Of a stretch of 64,000 nucleotides of DNA, positions 32,713-41,454 are shown piece by piece. Under the pieces are notes generated by a model. That model was given only the letters and a program-made list of their open reading frames with translations, was not told where the DNA came from and made no database searches. Numbering within the stretch: position 1 is the first letter of the stretch; every line of letters starts with the position of its first letter. A program made the position numbers and the translations under genes. This DNA comes from Sipunculus nudus. Its lineage: Eukaryota; Annelida; Sipuncula; Golfingiida; Sipunculidae. Location of the stretch: assembly GCA_026874595.1 (NCBI GenBank), contig CM049314.1, positions 74,664,300 through 74,728,299 of the forward strand. Direction: 5' to 3'.

Positions 32713-32992
32713 AATATCCAAACGTAAAATTGTTGTCAATCAGCAGTTGTGGAAAAAATGTTGCCGTCCCACCCGGCCTCCCCCTATTTATTGTTATGCA
32801 TAACGGCGGTACTGCGACCGCGGAAGAAAAGTAGTACCAGAGCGTGATTGGCCCAGACGGCTGACAGTAGCAACAGGATACATCATAGGTAACCGGACTA
32901 CTTCAAGCGGATAATTTGAACAATTATCCGCTGGAGTATGGACTACCAGTCGACCCATAAAAAGCTTATTGACCTCTGTTCAATAATTGTAA
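32713..32992 (-). repeat. Split direct repeat A2 (internal)
   Basis: This 280-bp repeat matches A1 (39732-39999) except for about 12 extra bases and a few substitutions near 32935-32950. A2 contains AGCGGATAATT...AATTATCCGCT, an 11-bp perfect stem with a 5-base loop (32908-32934). In A1 one arm of it is missing. Confidence 0.9.
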
Positions 32993-33200
32993 TTATGGGT
33001 CTGCCTTTTTAGTTTTAGCATGTGGCTGAGGGAGATAGGCAGGGCAATAAAGGCTCTAGCTCAGTTTGCATTCGCATTCACTCAGTAAAACAACACTCCC
33101 GTCTTGTGGGAAAAATTTTGGACCGCCTCTTGGCTGTCCCCAAAGACCTTTTATTCTGATACCAAAAGAAGAATGCAAAGATGGGGAAACCAAAACGGCC
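32993..33200 (-). repeat. Split direct repeat B1 (internal)
   Basis: This 208-bp copy of B2 directly abuts A2. The A2/B1 joint is the internal template for the element's circle junction under the split-direct-repeat model. Confidence 0.9.
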
Positions 33201-33468
33201 ACCGATCGTCAAAATACTTTTTGTTTTGGCGATCTCCCCCCATCCTAGAGCCTTTATTGGCCTGCCTGGCTTCACTTTATTATTGTCCTGTGTATTACAA
33301 ATATTATATAAAGCATAGACAAGCCATAATGTCATTATATGAACACATATAATATGATAAAGTGGTGAGGAAACAATCATAGACCAGGTGTTTTTAAGAT
33401 GTCTTTTAATATGGTACCCATTCTTACTGAGCTTAAGACAATGCTGGAATAATGTGTTACCCGATTCT

Positions 33469-34190
33469 ATCGTTCTACTTTAACTGATGCAAGTATCCAC
33501 TCTCGGGTACACTTGCCTAGCTACCTGGGATAGACAAATGCACTAAGCTGCCCAACAACTAAATGTTTATTCATCTGGGCTATTTACATGTACACTTTGC
33601 AAGTGCCCACTCTCGGGTGCACCTGGTGTTATCGTTCTACTTAAACTGATGCAAGTATCCACTCTCGGGTACACTTGCCTAGCTACCTTGGATAGAAAAA
33701 TGCACGAAGCTGCCCAAACTAAATGTTTATTCATCTGCGCTATTTACATGTACACTTTGCAAGTGCCCGCTCTCGGGTGCACCTGGTGTTATCGTTCTAC
33801 TTAAACTGATGGCAGTGATGCAAGTATCCACTCTCGGGTACACTTGCCTAGCTACCTGGGATAGTAAAATGCACTTAGCTGCCCAACAACTAAATGTTTA
33901 TTCATCTGAGCTATTTACGTGTATACTTTGCAAGTGCCCGCTCTCGGGTGCACCTGCCTAGCCACCTGAGACTGAAGAATACCCTGTTAAAGCTACCAAC
34001 AAGCACCATGCCTGGCCACCTGAGACTGAAGGGATACCTGAAGCTACTAATAAGTAACGTGTTGAGACACTGTTAAGCTCTGTTAAATATGTAAACTCTT
34101 TAATACACTGCATACTGTGCAAATGTCCACTCTCGGTTACACCTGCTTAGCAATGCAACATCGGACTATGCTACTTCCTATCTTACACAT
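33469..34190. repeat. ~161-bp tandem repeat in the 3' region of the Ngaro-like element
   Basis: Units begin 'atcgttctact(t/-)aaactgatg' at 33469, 33631 and 33791. Each contains two 'actctcgggt(a/g)cac' blocks (one after 'caagtatcc', one after 'caagtgccc') and 'taaatgtttattcatctg'. A degenerate tail runs to about 34190. It sits between the recombinase stop and B1 and is non-coding. Confidence 0.85.
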
Positions 34191-34234
34191 TTGGCTATGA
34201 TTTTATTCAGATAAAGCTAAAGGTCATTGCTCAC

Positions 34235-35308
34235 TTACTGTAAGGAATGCGTTCTTATGTAGACGCGGAAAGCGTTTGAACGCCATCTACCCATGTCTCT
34301 GATCTGAGAGTCAGATAGCCCGTTTGCTGCAGCCTCTGTTGCTGCTCCAATTCGAAATGAATGACCTGAGTAACAACCATGCAACCCTGCTTGTGTCACG
34401 GCTGTTTTTAATGAACTATCAAATTTTGACCTTAAAAATGGCGTTCCGCCTGGGTAGCTAAATAATGGACCTGGACTGCTGCCCCGAAGCTTAAGGAATT
34501 CAGTTATAGCTCTTACTGGACACATCTTGTCGCGCTTTCGAAGACTTACTTTATCTAGGCTACCAGCCTGTAAATTTTTTGCACACCTAATGAGAATTTC
34601 TATAACGTATACCCTAGCTGATTTTCCCAAACACTTTACATCCCTCAACTGCACCACGGTTAACTTACTGTCCTTTGATCGTGCAACAAGCTCCCCAACC
34701 CTGAAAAACCCATGAAAACAGACTATAAATAAGGCCTGCAGCATTGTTCTATCATAGTAGGAATGTCCTTGTAGGGAGTTACATAACCGATTGAGAATGT
34801 TGGCTGTAATTGGGAGCCTAATGTCTTTTGATGGACGGCACTTCTTAGCGCCTAGTAACAGTCTTTTAACTGCAAGGGACTCTGTCGGGTCAGGCAATGA
34901 ACGGATCTTGTGGACATATGCTATCGCCGAAGAATAGGTTAAAAGTGAGCTTCCCAGGACTCCTTTTGTAGTGAAGAGGCTGGTTAGAAACAAAAAGACT
35001 GTTGCAGGGTTGACAGGTGGCGAAGCTTTTTCAGGTTTGCCTATTTCATTGCAAAATGTTCTAAGTTTTTTCCACACACTGGCATAAGCGCCTTCAGTGG
35101 ATTTAGCCAAGCTCTGTTTTACTAGGTGTGTGCCAGCTGCCCTCAGGTTAGAGATGGTGGCAATGGAGGATACGGAGTGGGGGAAGCTTCCATATTCTGA
35201 CTTTCTCGTCGGAATTTGTCCACCTGGAAACGAGAAAGACAGTCTGCTAGCAAGTTTTTTGATCCAGCAATATGTTCGGCTCTGAAGAAAATGTTGTGTT
35301 TTAGGCAA
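34235..35308 (-). CDS. Tyrosine recombinase of the Ngaro-like element
   Basis: 357 residues. The core-binding region is LAKSTEGAYASVWKKLRTFC (about 67-86). The catalytic domain has Arg203 (FFRVGEL), His316-x-x-Arg319 (GHSFRIGAAT), Trp342 (GRWRS, in the second His/Trp position) and nucleophile Tyr350 (FRVYIRT). All positions of the R-H-R-(H/W)-Y set are present and the frame is open. In this class the enzyme integrates a circular DNA intermediate by site-specific recombination without target duplication, which is what the boundaries show. The ORF overlaps the end of RT/RNase H by 166 nt in a different frame, so the first ~50 residues may not all be translated. Confidence 0.9.
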   Translation of the reverse strand: MPKTQHFLQSRTYCWIKKLASRLSFSFPGGQIPTRKSEYGSFPHSVSSIATISNLRAAGTHLVKQSLAKSTEGAYASVWKKLRTFCNEIGKPEKASPPVNPATVFLFLTSLFTTKGVLGSSLLTYSSAIAYVHKIRSLPDPTESLAVKRLLLGAKKCRPSKDIRLPITANILNRLCNSLQGHSYYDRTMLQALFIVCFHGFFRVGELVARSKDSKLTVVQLRDVKCLGKSARVYVIEILIRCAKNLQAGSLDKVSLRKRDKMCPVRAITEFLKLRGSSPGPLFSYPGGTPFLRSKFDSSLKTAVTQAGLHGCYSGHSFRIGAATEAAANGLSDSQIRDMGRWRSNAFRVYIRTHSLQ

Positions 35309-36255
35309 GTTAATACCATCCGTCTAACCAGAATCATTGTTTTCTTGTCCTTCGATGTTTGTTTATTAAGGATGTGAACGAGGGCCATGTTATCGGTGTG
35401 CAAGCAGATTTGTTTGTTTGCTAACTGTGGACCCCACACTTCCATAGCCAGCACAATAGGTAGCAGTTCCAAGACCACTATATTATACGTCTTCCATTCT
35501 TGGGGCCAAGGGCCATAGAACCAGCTAGGACCCAGGATGGCTGCAAAGCCAAACTGCTGTGCAGCATCAGTGAACAGGTTCAAATGTTTTGAACTGAGAA
35601 CATAGCCTGTACGGAAAAAACTTTTCCCATTATATTTTTCGAGGAATGTTAGCCACATTTTGAGATCATTTTTTGCCTCTCTTGCCAGTTTTACTTTATG
35701 GAAGGGTTTTCTTAGGCCCATGGTCAGGTCTATAAGCCTGCGTAGAAATGGTCTACCCGGAACGACGCTGGTAGCGAAATTTAAAACACCAATTAGGGAT
35801 TGAAGGGACTTTAAGGTTGCTTTTTTCTTGGCTAGTAGAGAAACAATAATGTCCCTGCATTTTGCTAACTTGTCCTGTGGAAGCCGGGCCACTTGTTGCA
35901 CTGTATCTAGCTCTATGCCTAAAAAGGACAGTGTGCTGGTGGGCCCCATAGTCTTTTCTCTAGCAATAGGCACACCTAGTGAGGCACAAACTTTCAGAAA
36001 TTCGTCCAGAGCATGTTGACATTGTTCTTTGGATTTGCCCATGAAAAGGAAGTCATCAAGTACATGAAGGACTTCTAAACCAGTGTTTTTTCGTACAATA
36101 AATTCCAGGGCGCTGGAAAATTCTTCAAAAATCCTACAGCTTGCCGAACAGCCCATTGGCAGGCATCTGTCGAAAAAATAGAACCCGTCCCAATGGAATC
36201 CTAGTAAAAATTGCTCCTCTGGATGAACGGGTATCAGTCTAAAAGCTGATTCCAC
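35143..36255 (-). CDS. Reverse transcriptase (main part) and RNase H, Ngaro-like
   Basis: 370 residues. RT motifs: ESAFRLIPVHPEEQFLLGF, LPMGCSASCRIFEEF, the catalytic VLDDF (Asp67-Asp68, LxDD rather than YxDD, as is common in DIRS-type RTs) and LSFLGIELD. RNase H acids: Asp230 (LFTDAA), Glu263 (VVLELLPI), Asp288 (LHTDNM) and Asp338 (LLADCLSR). The first RT Asp (KSDVESAF) lies just upstream in this frame but before the listed Met. A one-base deletion near 36288 separates this frame from the N-terminal RT ORF. No methyltransferase follows. Confidence 0.88.
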   Translation of the reverse strand: MESAFRLIPVHPEEQFLLGFHWDGFYFFDRCLPMGCSASCRIFEEFSSALEFIVRKNTGLEVLHVLDDFLFMGKSKEQCQHALDEFLKVCASLGVPIAREKTMGPTSTLSFLGIELDTVQQVARLPQDKLAKCRDIIVSLLAKKKATLKSLQSLIGVLNFATSVVPGRPFLRRLIDLTMGLRKPFHKVKLAREAKNDLKMWLTFLEKYNGKSFFRTGYVLSSKHLNLFTDAAQQFGFAAILGPSWFYGPWPQEWKTYNIVVLELLPIVLAMEVWGPQLANKQICLHTDNMALVHILNKQTSKDKKTMILVRRMVLTCLKHNIFFRAEHIAGSKNLLADCLSRFQVDKFRRESQNMEASPTPYPPLPPSLT

Positions 36256-36284
36256 GTCTGATTTTGCTAAATATGTACCTTTGC

Positions 36285-36710
36285 CTAATTGTTTATTGTA
36301 TCAATGGCTTGTGTAATGTTGGCATATTGAACCGTAGAGTAGGCTCTGGGGATCCCATCATTTACCGAGCTACCTTCGGGGAAAGACAGGTGATGTATCA
36401 GCCTGTAATCTCCTGGGTGTTTTTTCGGACATACGCCTAAGGGAGAACAAACTAGTTTATCTATCGGTGGTTGTGGAAAAGGGCCGGCCACTCTTCCGGC
36501 CTCTATCTCTTTGTTCAAGTTTTTCCACACAATACAAGGATGGTCATAGGCAGATTTTAAGTTCTTTTGGGTCTTTCCCTCAGGTGGAGCCAAGCAATGC
36601 AAGCTGAAACCTTTACTGAACCCTTCTGACAAATATTTTATTTTCTTAGTATTGTACCCTACACTAGTAAGTTTGTTTTCGAGTAGCTGGGCGTTTACTG
36701 GGGTTTGCAC
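36285..36710 (-). CDS. N-terminal part of Ngaro-like pol
   Basis: 141 residues starting inside the end of gag (47-nt overlap, different frame). Contains VCSPLGVCPKKHPGDYRLIHHLSFP, the RT block preceding the first catalytic Asp, and SVNDGIPRAYSTVQY. It stops at TAG just as the conserved sequence continues in another frame (about 36288). This is best explained by a one-base deletion, which makes pol defective in this copy. Confidence 0.8.
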   Translation of the reverse strand: MQTPVNAQLLENKLTSVGYNTKKIKYLSEGFSKGFSLHCLAPPEGKTQKNLKSAYDHPCIVWKNLNKEIEAGRVAGPFPQPPIDKLVCSPLGVCPKKHPGDYRLIHHLSFPEGSSVNDGIPRAYSTVQYANITQAIDTINN

Positions 36711-37854
36711 GAAAGGGCCGGTTGCTTTGAGTATTGGCTACCAGATAAGGACAGTCCTTCACAGAGTGGGACCCCTTACACTTAGAGCACATGTGTTGAT
36801 AACTACAGCCCCCACAGAACTGTCCCTTATTGTACTTCCAACAGACAGAGTCCTGTTTGCCTTGAAAGGCTGGGGTTCTAGTTCCTTGACCCTTACTATA
36901 TGAGGTGTGAACCTGTGGTTCAGAGAACGAACGCCTAGAGAATTTATAGTCTATGTGTTTTGGTTGTCTTGAGGCAAAGTTACCCTGTCTGGAGTTTATG
37001 CTGGCCATACGGGCTTCCTGGTATAGCTCTGAATGCACACAATCCCAGTCTAACTTAAATTCTGCCCTCCTTTTCCGGAATTCTTTATCGTAGTACGCCC
37101 AGTCCCCTCCCTTGGCTGCAATTTTGCGCACCGTTGACATGTGCTTCATAAGCCTAGGACCCTCTGATGGTTGTTTTTCGGTGTATATGGCTACAAATAT
37201 GATGAACGCATCCGTCCACTGATTAATTGAACTAATAGGGATAGATTTCTTTTTAGCCCACCTAATTGTTACTGCATCCCCATCGACTTCAGAACCCCCA
37301 CATTCCAAGTAATAATTGTCCTGTTGTTCTGAGCTAATCAGTGATCTAAGATCGATAAATTTATCTGCCCAAATATCCTCTCTTACGGACCGAGCTACAG
37401 AGGAACTAAGAGAAACATGATCCCCTTCCCTGCTATTGCAACTAGCCTGTACACCTGGTCTGATTGTTTCCTCACCTGTCACTCCGCGAACAGCATCATG
37501 TGTGATCTCTTCTAGGAGGTCATTGTCACTGTCATCCACCCCACTTTCAGCTGAGGAAGCTCTATCGTCGCGTCTGTAATTTGCCTGATCGCGGTCGGCC
37601 CTCAGTGCTGCGACCTCTTTTTGAAGGTCAGACACCGAGGTCATCAGCTGAGACAACACCTCAGCGGGGGCACCATTGGTAGCTGTAGATTGATCCTGTG
37701 GACATTCTCGCCGATTTTGACCAGAAGATAAAGAGGGTGTCCTCACTGGCGTTCTGAGTGCTTGTCCAGACAAGCGGGTCCTCTTGGCCGGTTGCGCATA
37801 CGCATCTGCGAAGCGAGCCGGCAACCTCTTTGCTCGTCTACCTCTGCCAGACAT
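36664..37854 (-). CDS. Gag-like protein of the Ngaro-like element
   Basis: 396 residues, open. The N-terminus is basic (MSGRGRRAKRLPARF), followed by a short coiled-coil-like segment (LSQLMTSVSDLQKEVAALRA, about 68-87) and an acidic stretch. The C-terminus is a Cys/His cluster (CWKYNKGQFCGGC, then HMCSKCKGSHSVKDC) that includes a CX2CX4HX4C knuckle. This layout matches putative Gag proteins of DIRS-type elements, which bind element RNA. The assignment is from architecture and position; no capsid fold is claimed. Confidence 0.75.
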   Translation of the reverse strand: MSGRGRRAKRLPARFADAYAQPAKRTRLSGQALRTPVRTPSLSSGQNRRECPQDQSTATNGAPAEVLSQLMTSVSDLQKEVAALRADRDQANYRRDDRASSAESGVDDSDNDLLEEITHDAVRGVTGEETIRPGVQASCNSREGDHVSLSSSVARSVREDIWADKFIDLRSLISSEQQDNYYLECGGSEVDGDAVTIRWAKKKSIPISSINQWTDAFIIFVAIYTEKQPSEGPRLMKHMSTVRKIAAKGGDWAYYDKEFRKRRAEFKLDWDCVHSELYQEARMASINSRQGNFASRQPKHIDYKFSRRSFSEPQVHTSYSKGQGTRTPAFQGKQDSVCWKYNKGQFCGGCSYQHMCSKCKGSHSVKDCPYLVANTQSNRPFRANPSKRPATRKQTY

Positions 37855-37929
37855 CCTGTAAAATTGAGATTAAGGGCGCAGTGATGTAAGATAGTGTTAG
37901 TAACCTGTTGCTAAGTTAACAACGCATTC

Positions 37930-38420
37930 ACTGACCAGTGTCTGAGAATGCTCTCCCTGCGAATTTTTTAATCATGCCAGCAGGATGAAATTTTAAGTGG
38001 CCAATCAACAGGCATCTTTTTTTTTTTTTTTTTTGGTATATATTTATATATATATATATATATATCCACACATATGGCTGGCTGTCCAAGCATCTTTTTG
38101 TCAGTAGTAGCCTGTAATTGCATGCCACTGAATGCTCTCCCTGCATATTTTGGTATCATCCTGGCAGGAAAAAATTTTAATTGGCAAATCAACCATATTT
38201 TTTTTTTTTTTTTTTTTTGTAAAAATATATCTTCGTATATATATACATATGTATATGACTGGCTATCCAGCATCTTTTTGTCAGTAGTAGCTTGAAAGTG
38301 TACACACTTAATTGGCCGACAAAGCATCTTTTAGACCATACTATATACAAGTGATGGCTCTACAATGTTTTGTTTTTTTTTTTTTTTTTTTTTTTTTAAA
38401 TTGAATTATAACATATATAC
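37930..38420. repeat. ~183-bp repeat with poly-T and (TA)n between the two 5' ORFs
   Basis: 'gaatgctctccctgc' occurs at 37946 and 38130. 'gcatctttttgtcagtagtag' occurs near 38089 and 38269, with a shorter echo at 38323. Each unit carries a T15-20 run and a TA-rich run. It lies in the leader between the SGNH ORF and gag. Short ORFs here are by-products. Confidence 0.75.
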
Positions 38421-38814
38421 AAGTGCATGAAATACATATGTGCAAAAACCATCCCAATACATGAACATACAGTGGCGTGTTGTAACATGTTTATAAAAGT
38501 GGTGGATTATGACATAATCAAGGCTGTTGAAGCATCTTTTAGTCTCTACATTATTTCTGTATATGCTATCAATATGAATTTATGTTTATATACTTATCCC
38601 TGTGTGTATAATACAAGTGCCCAAGAAAAACTCAATACCATTTACGTAAACCCCAGGTCGTCTCATTCTAACCACTCATCTGTATTATAAGCCTTGATTA
38701 CTACCCACGTTTTTGGAGGGAATCACTATGTGATCCTGGCTGCTCCAGCATCTTTTTGCACATAACAAGGACAATCATTTGCATGATCATGGTACTCTAT
38801 GTATCAATATACTG
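38421..38814. other. Intergenic spacer within the Ngaro-like element
   Basis: AT-rich, with 'agcatctttttgcacataac' echoes of the 183-bp repeat. No supported ORF on the element strand. Confidence 0.4.
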
Positions 38815-39429
38815 CTACAGTTGATTCCTAAAGGCTTGAACAAGGCAACCTCTTAAACTTTTGTACCAACATTTGGTGCCAGTCCAGTTAAAATGAACAC
38901 CATCTGGGCCATACAAGTGAGGGCCCCATTTAAAATGCTTCGAGTTATCCCAGAAAGTGGTGTATGAGGCGTCCCCTAGCAAGACATCCAAGTAATTATT
39001 TGCAATATCCACCCTGTGTTGATAATTGGAGGGGTAATCCCTGCCGCAAAATGGAGGAAAACGTGGCCCGAAGGAAGAAACTACTACTTTTGAAACGTCT
39101 AATTCCTGGTGAAGATATTCGGCCAAAACAGACAAGTTGTAACCCACGACCTCTGGCCTGCCCCGGTAACCTTCCAACGAAAGGTCATTCCCTCCCACTG
39201 CTAATATAACAACATCCGGTTGGATTTCGTGTACTATCCATAAATCGTGCTTGCGTATATCTGACGCTAGCCGGCCCCCCGTACCATGAACGTGTATTTT
39301 GACGGTATCCTCGTCGAAACCAAAATTTTGTTTGAGGGGGGGTTTAGGGTCCTTTAACAACTGCTCGTTAAGCCTACGGGACTCTGAGGCTCCCAAAATG
39401 AGGGCGCTACTATAAACAAACGCCGCCAT
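38815..39429 (-). CDS. SGNH/GDSL-type hydrolase-like ORF carried by the Ngaro-like element
   Basis: 204 residues, open. The four SGNH blocks can be placed: Ser15 in ILGASESRRL (block I, GAS in place of GDS), Gly51/Gly52 in HVHGTGGRL, Asn81 in VILAVGGNDLS, and Asp176/His179 in YGPDGVHFN. The length (~200) suits a single SGNH domain. It is the 5'-most ORF, on the same strand as gag, pol and recombinase, and begins about 300 bp inside repeat A1. SGNH-hydrolase ORFs have, to my recollection, been noted in some Ngaro elements. Substrate and role are unknown. An esterase or acetyl-hydrolase activity is family inference only. Confidence 0.75.
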   Translation of the reverse strand: MAAFVYSSALILGASESRRLNEQLLKDPKPPLKQNFGFDEDTVKIHVHGTGGRLASDIRKHDLWIVHEIQPDVVILAVGGNDLSLEGYRGRPEVVGYNLSVLAEYLHQELDVSKVVVSSFGPRFPPFCGRDYPSNYQHRVDIANNYLDVLLGDASYTTFWDNSKHFKWGPHLYGPDGVHFNWTGTKCWYKSLRGCLVQAFRNQL

Positions 39430-39433
39430 CTTG
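39421..39433 (-). promoter_or_regulatory. YY1-like motif at the start of the hydrolase ORF
   Basis: On the minus strand the start codon sits in AAGATGGCGGCG, which matches the vertebrate/insect YY1 consensus AAnATGGCGGC. In some retrotransposons such a site positions transcription. Here it coincides with the first codon of the first ORF, so it may be chance or a strong Kozak context. Confidence 0.3.
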
Positions 39434-39731
39434 ATAAGCGTCCAATCGTCCTGATCGACGGTATCTGAGCTCCTTTTCTTAGTAACTTACGATCCCTTAG
39501 ACGACGTGAGGGGTTTAAGCTATAGGTTGATAAATTGAAGGCAATTGATTACTGTACCTTATAGTTAAGTCGGATCTATGCTTTGTTGGATAGTGTGATG
39601 GTGCTGAGCCAGTTGTGTTGTCGTCGGGGCCCGATCCAAGCGGCGGGAATATCAGGGCGTCTCGCGTCCTTCGTTGTATGATAGCAGGCCAAATGAGGTC
39701 GTTTCTTGGCAGTTGTGGTAGCGATGTCGTA

Positions 39732-39999
39732 AATATCCAAACGTAAAATTGTTGTCAATCAGCAGTTGTGGAAAAAATGTTGCCGTCCCACCCGGCCTCC
39801 CCCTATTTATTGTTATGCATAACGGCGGTACTGCGACCGCGGAAGAAAAGTAGTACCAGAGCGTGATTGGCCCAGACGGCTGACAGTAGCAACAGGATAC
39901 ATCATAGGTAACCGGACTACTTCAAGCGGATAATTTGAACAATTATGGACGACCAGTCGACCCATAAAAAGCTTATTGACCTCTGTTCAATAATTGTAA
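39732..39999 (-). repeat. Split direct repeat A1 (outer, 5' end)
   Basis: This 268-bp copy of A2 lacks about 12 bp. It forms the 5' terminus; in plus orientation it ends 'caataattgtaa' directly against BEL LTR sequence. Confidence 0.9.
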
Positions 40000-40219
40000 A
40001 ATTTACTCTTACCATGTGCGCCACGTCGGCTTGGGGCTTTAAACACGACGAATACCATGACGAAATGATTACATCGAAAACAACACAGCAAACCGCCATG
40101 AATCAAACGGGAAACAGTTCTCTAGTGCCGGGAGGTAAATAAGCCTCACCGAGTTACCGTAAAGAATAGAACCACATGCGTTATGCATGAAAACACATCC
40201 AACTATCGTGACCGTTACA
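40000..40219 (-). repeat. BEL 5' LTR, distal 220 bp
   Basis: Continues the LTR interrupted at 32113 (matches 25854-26072 or so). It begins 'aatttactcttaccatg' and ends GACCGTTACA, followed by the target duplication AAGGT (40220-40224). Confidence 0.95.
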
Positions 40220-40224
40220 AAGGT

Positions 40225-41130
40225 ACTTATAGATATGAAGTTTTGACCTGTTGCCAAATGTGTTTACATATACTGAAAGACCTTGGCAACAATGTTTTTT
40301 TATTCTGACATATTCATAAGATTCTTTTATAAAAATGTTTAGGATAATAATAACAGAAGCCTATTAAAGTAACAACAGAACAAAGATATATTTTATTCAT
40401 GGAATTACTTTACACATAAGCTAAATATGGACACCAATTATTTATGTTGCGCACAGAGCTAAGGCTGTTAACACAATAAATCTACATGCTTTCTTTACCA
40501 AAGTACATGTATCTCACAGTCCTTTCATCATTAAAGGTCCAATAATTTAGCAAGATATCATTTATATAAGTTGAACAAAGGCTACCTAAAAATAATTTTT
40601 TGTGCAATATGTTACGGAATCAGAAACAACAAATTTGCAGAACACTTTTGGAGCCCTCAGTTTGATATAGGCTTATTTGGCCACAAGACCAACTTCAGCT
40701 TCCTATGACTCGACCAAAGGTAGAGTTCAACAACTGAGAGAAATTAACCTACCCCAGATAATTCTTGTGAAAAATTTTACAATTTGGCTTGACAGTTTCA
40801 TCACAAAATACTTGATGCAGAAGCTCAAAGAGGCTAAAATTACAAATCTTTTTGCCCATAAAAAACTTTGATACTTCGATGCTAGTGGTGCCACACAAAC
40901 GTCATTTTCAAATATGAGTCATGTCACTAACATCTGCATAGAATGTGGTGATGCTAGCTTCTGCCGTTTTTGAGAAAATTTGGGTTTAAATAAACGGAAA
41001 ACTTCACTAACATCTGCATAGAGTGTAGTGATGCTAGCTTCTGCCGTTTTTGAGAAAGTTTGGGTTTAAAATAAATGGAAAACTGCTGACAGCACAATAT
41101 TGCATATCATGAAATGCTCACAGGTTTACT
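40225..41130. repeat. Right flank: family A copy with a 79-bp tandem duplication
   Basis: 'tttgacctgttgccaaatg' (40245) continues the host repeat interrupted by BEL. From about 40360 the family A blocks appear, with GCTAGTGGTGCCACACA at 40882. At about 40925-41085, 'cactaacatctgcatagaa(g)tgt' through 'ggaaaact' is present twice, 79-80 bp apart. Confidence 0.6.
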
Positions 41131-41454
41131 AACAATATTGACTAGAGCCCAGAGCCATGTTAGTCATACAAATGTGGCTGGCCTGGACAAAAAGACAGCT
41201 GCCTTAAATAGTAAGCTAGCTAATTCTTGTGGGTCGACATGCCTTGCAAAAATATTGGCTTGCTTAAATAAACCTGGAAGCCTATTCATTTAACAATGTT
41301 ACAAAGTGTCCATTCTCTTTAAATAAGTTACCTATATTATGTGTGCCACATTGCATCCATTTTACATTTTACTAGTTTTTGATTATAAATATAAATTTTA
41401 TCTGGGTGGTTTCTTAAGCCAACTGATCGAATCAGTACGACGCTCCCTTACGAA

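Larger units (their letters stand above)
32114..39999 (-). mobile_element. Ngaro/DIRS-type tyrosine-recombinase retrotransposon
   Basis: The 7886-bp element is nested in the BEL LTR. On the minus strand the order is repeat A1, SGNH-hydrolase-like ORF, gag-like ORF, RT/RNase H, tyrosine recombinase, then B1-A2-spacer-B2. A1/A2 and B1/B2 are split direct repeats. The A2|B1 junction inside (attgtaa|ttatggg at 32992/32993) equals the junction that joining the outer ends would create, as the circle-integration model for these elements predicts. No target duplication exists. There is no methyltransferase domain between RNase H and the recombinase, which favours Ngaro over DIRS proper. One frameshift lies in RT; otherwise the ORFs are open. 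Confidence 0.92.
24962..40219 (-). mobile_element. BEL/Pao LTR retrotransposon with nested insertion
   Basis: Two 1111-bp LTRs (TGTAAC...GTTACA) and the duplication AAGGT (24957-24961 and 40220-40224) bound the element, which is coded on the minus strand. The protein order gag coiled coil, DUF1759-type gag, RT (YVDD), RNase H, integrase identifies BEL/Pao. The copy is defective: several stops and frameshifts, no protease region, and Asn in place of the first integrase Asp. The upstream (right-hand) LTR is split by the Ngaro-like element 32114-39999. Without that insertion the BEL element would be about 7.4 kb. LTR divergence by eye is about 27 of 1111. Confidence 0.95.

Noticed and set aside
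32187-33380. Paired ORFs of 60-100 codons in the B repeats
   Set aside because: They exist only because B1 and B2 are duplicated; frames run off the repeat and differ afterwards.
38815-39429. Host origin of the hydrolase-like ORF
   Set aside because: It lies between repeat A1 and gag on the same strand as all element genes, with no introns or separate flanking duplication, so it is treated as part of the element.
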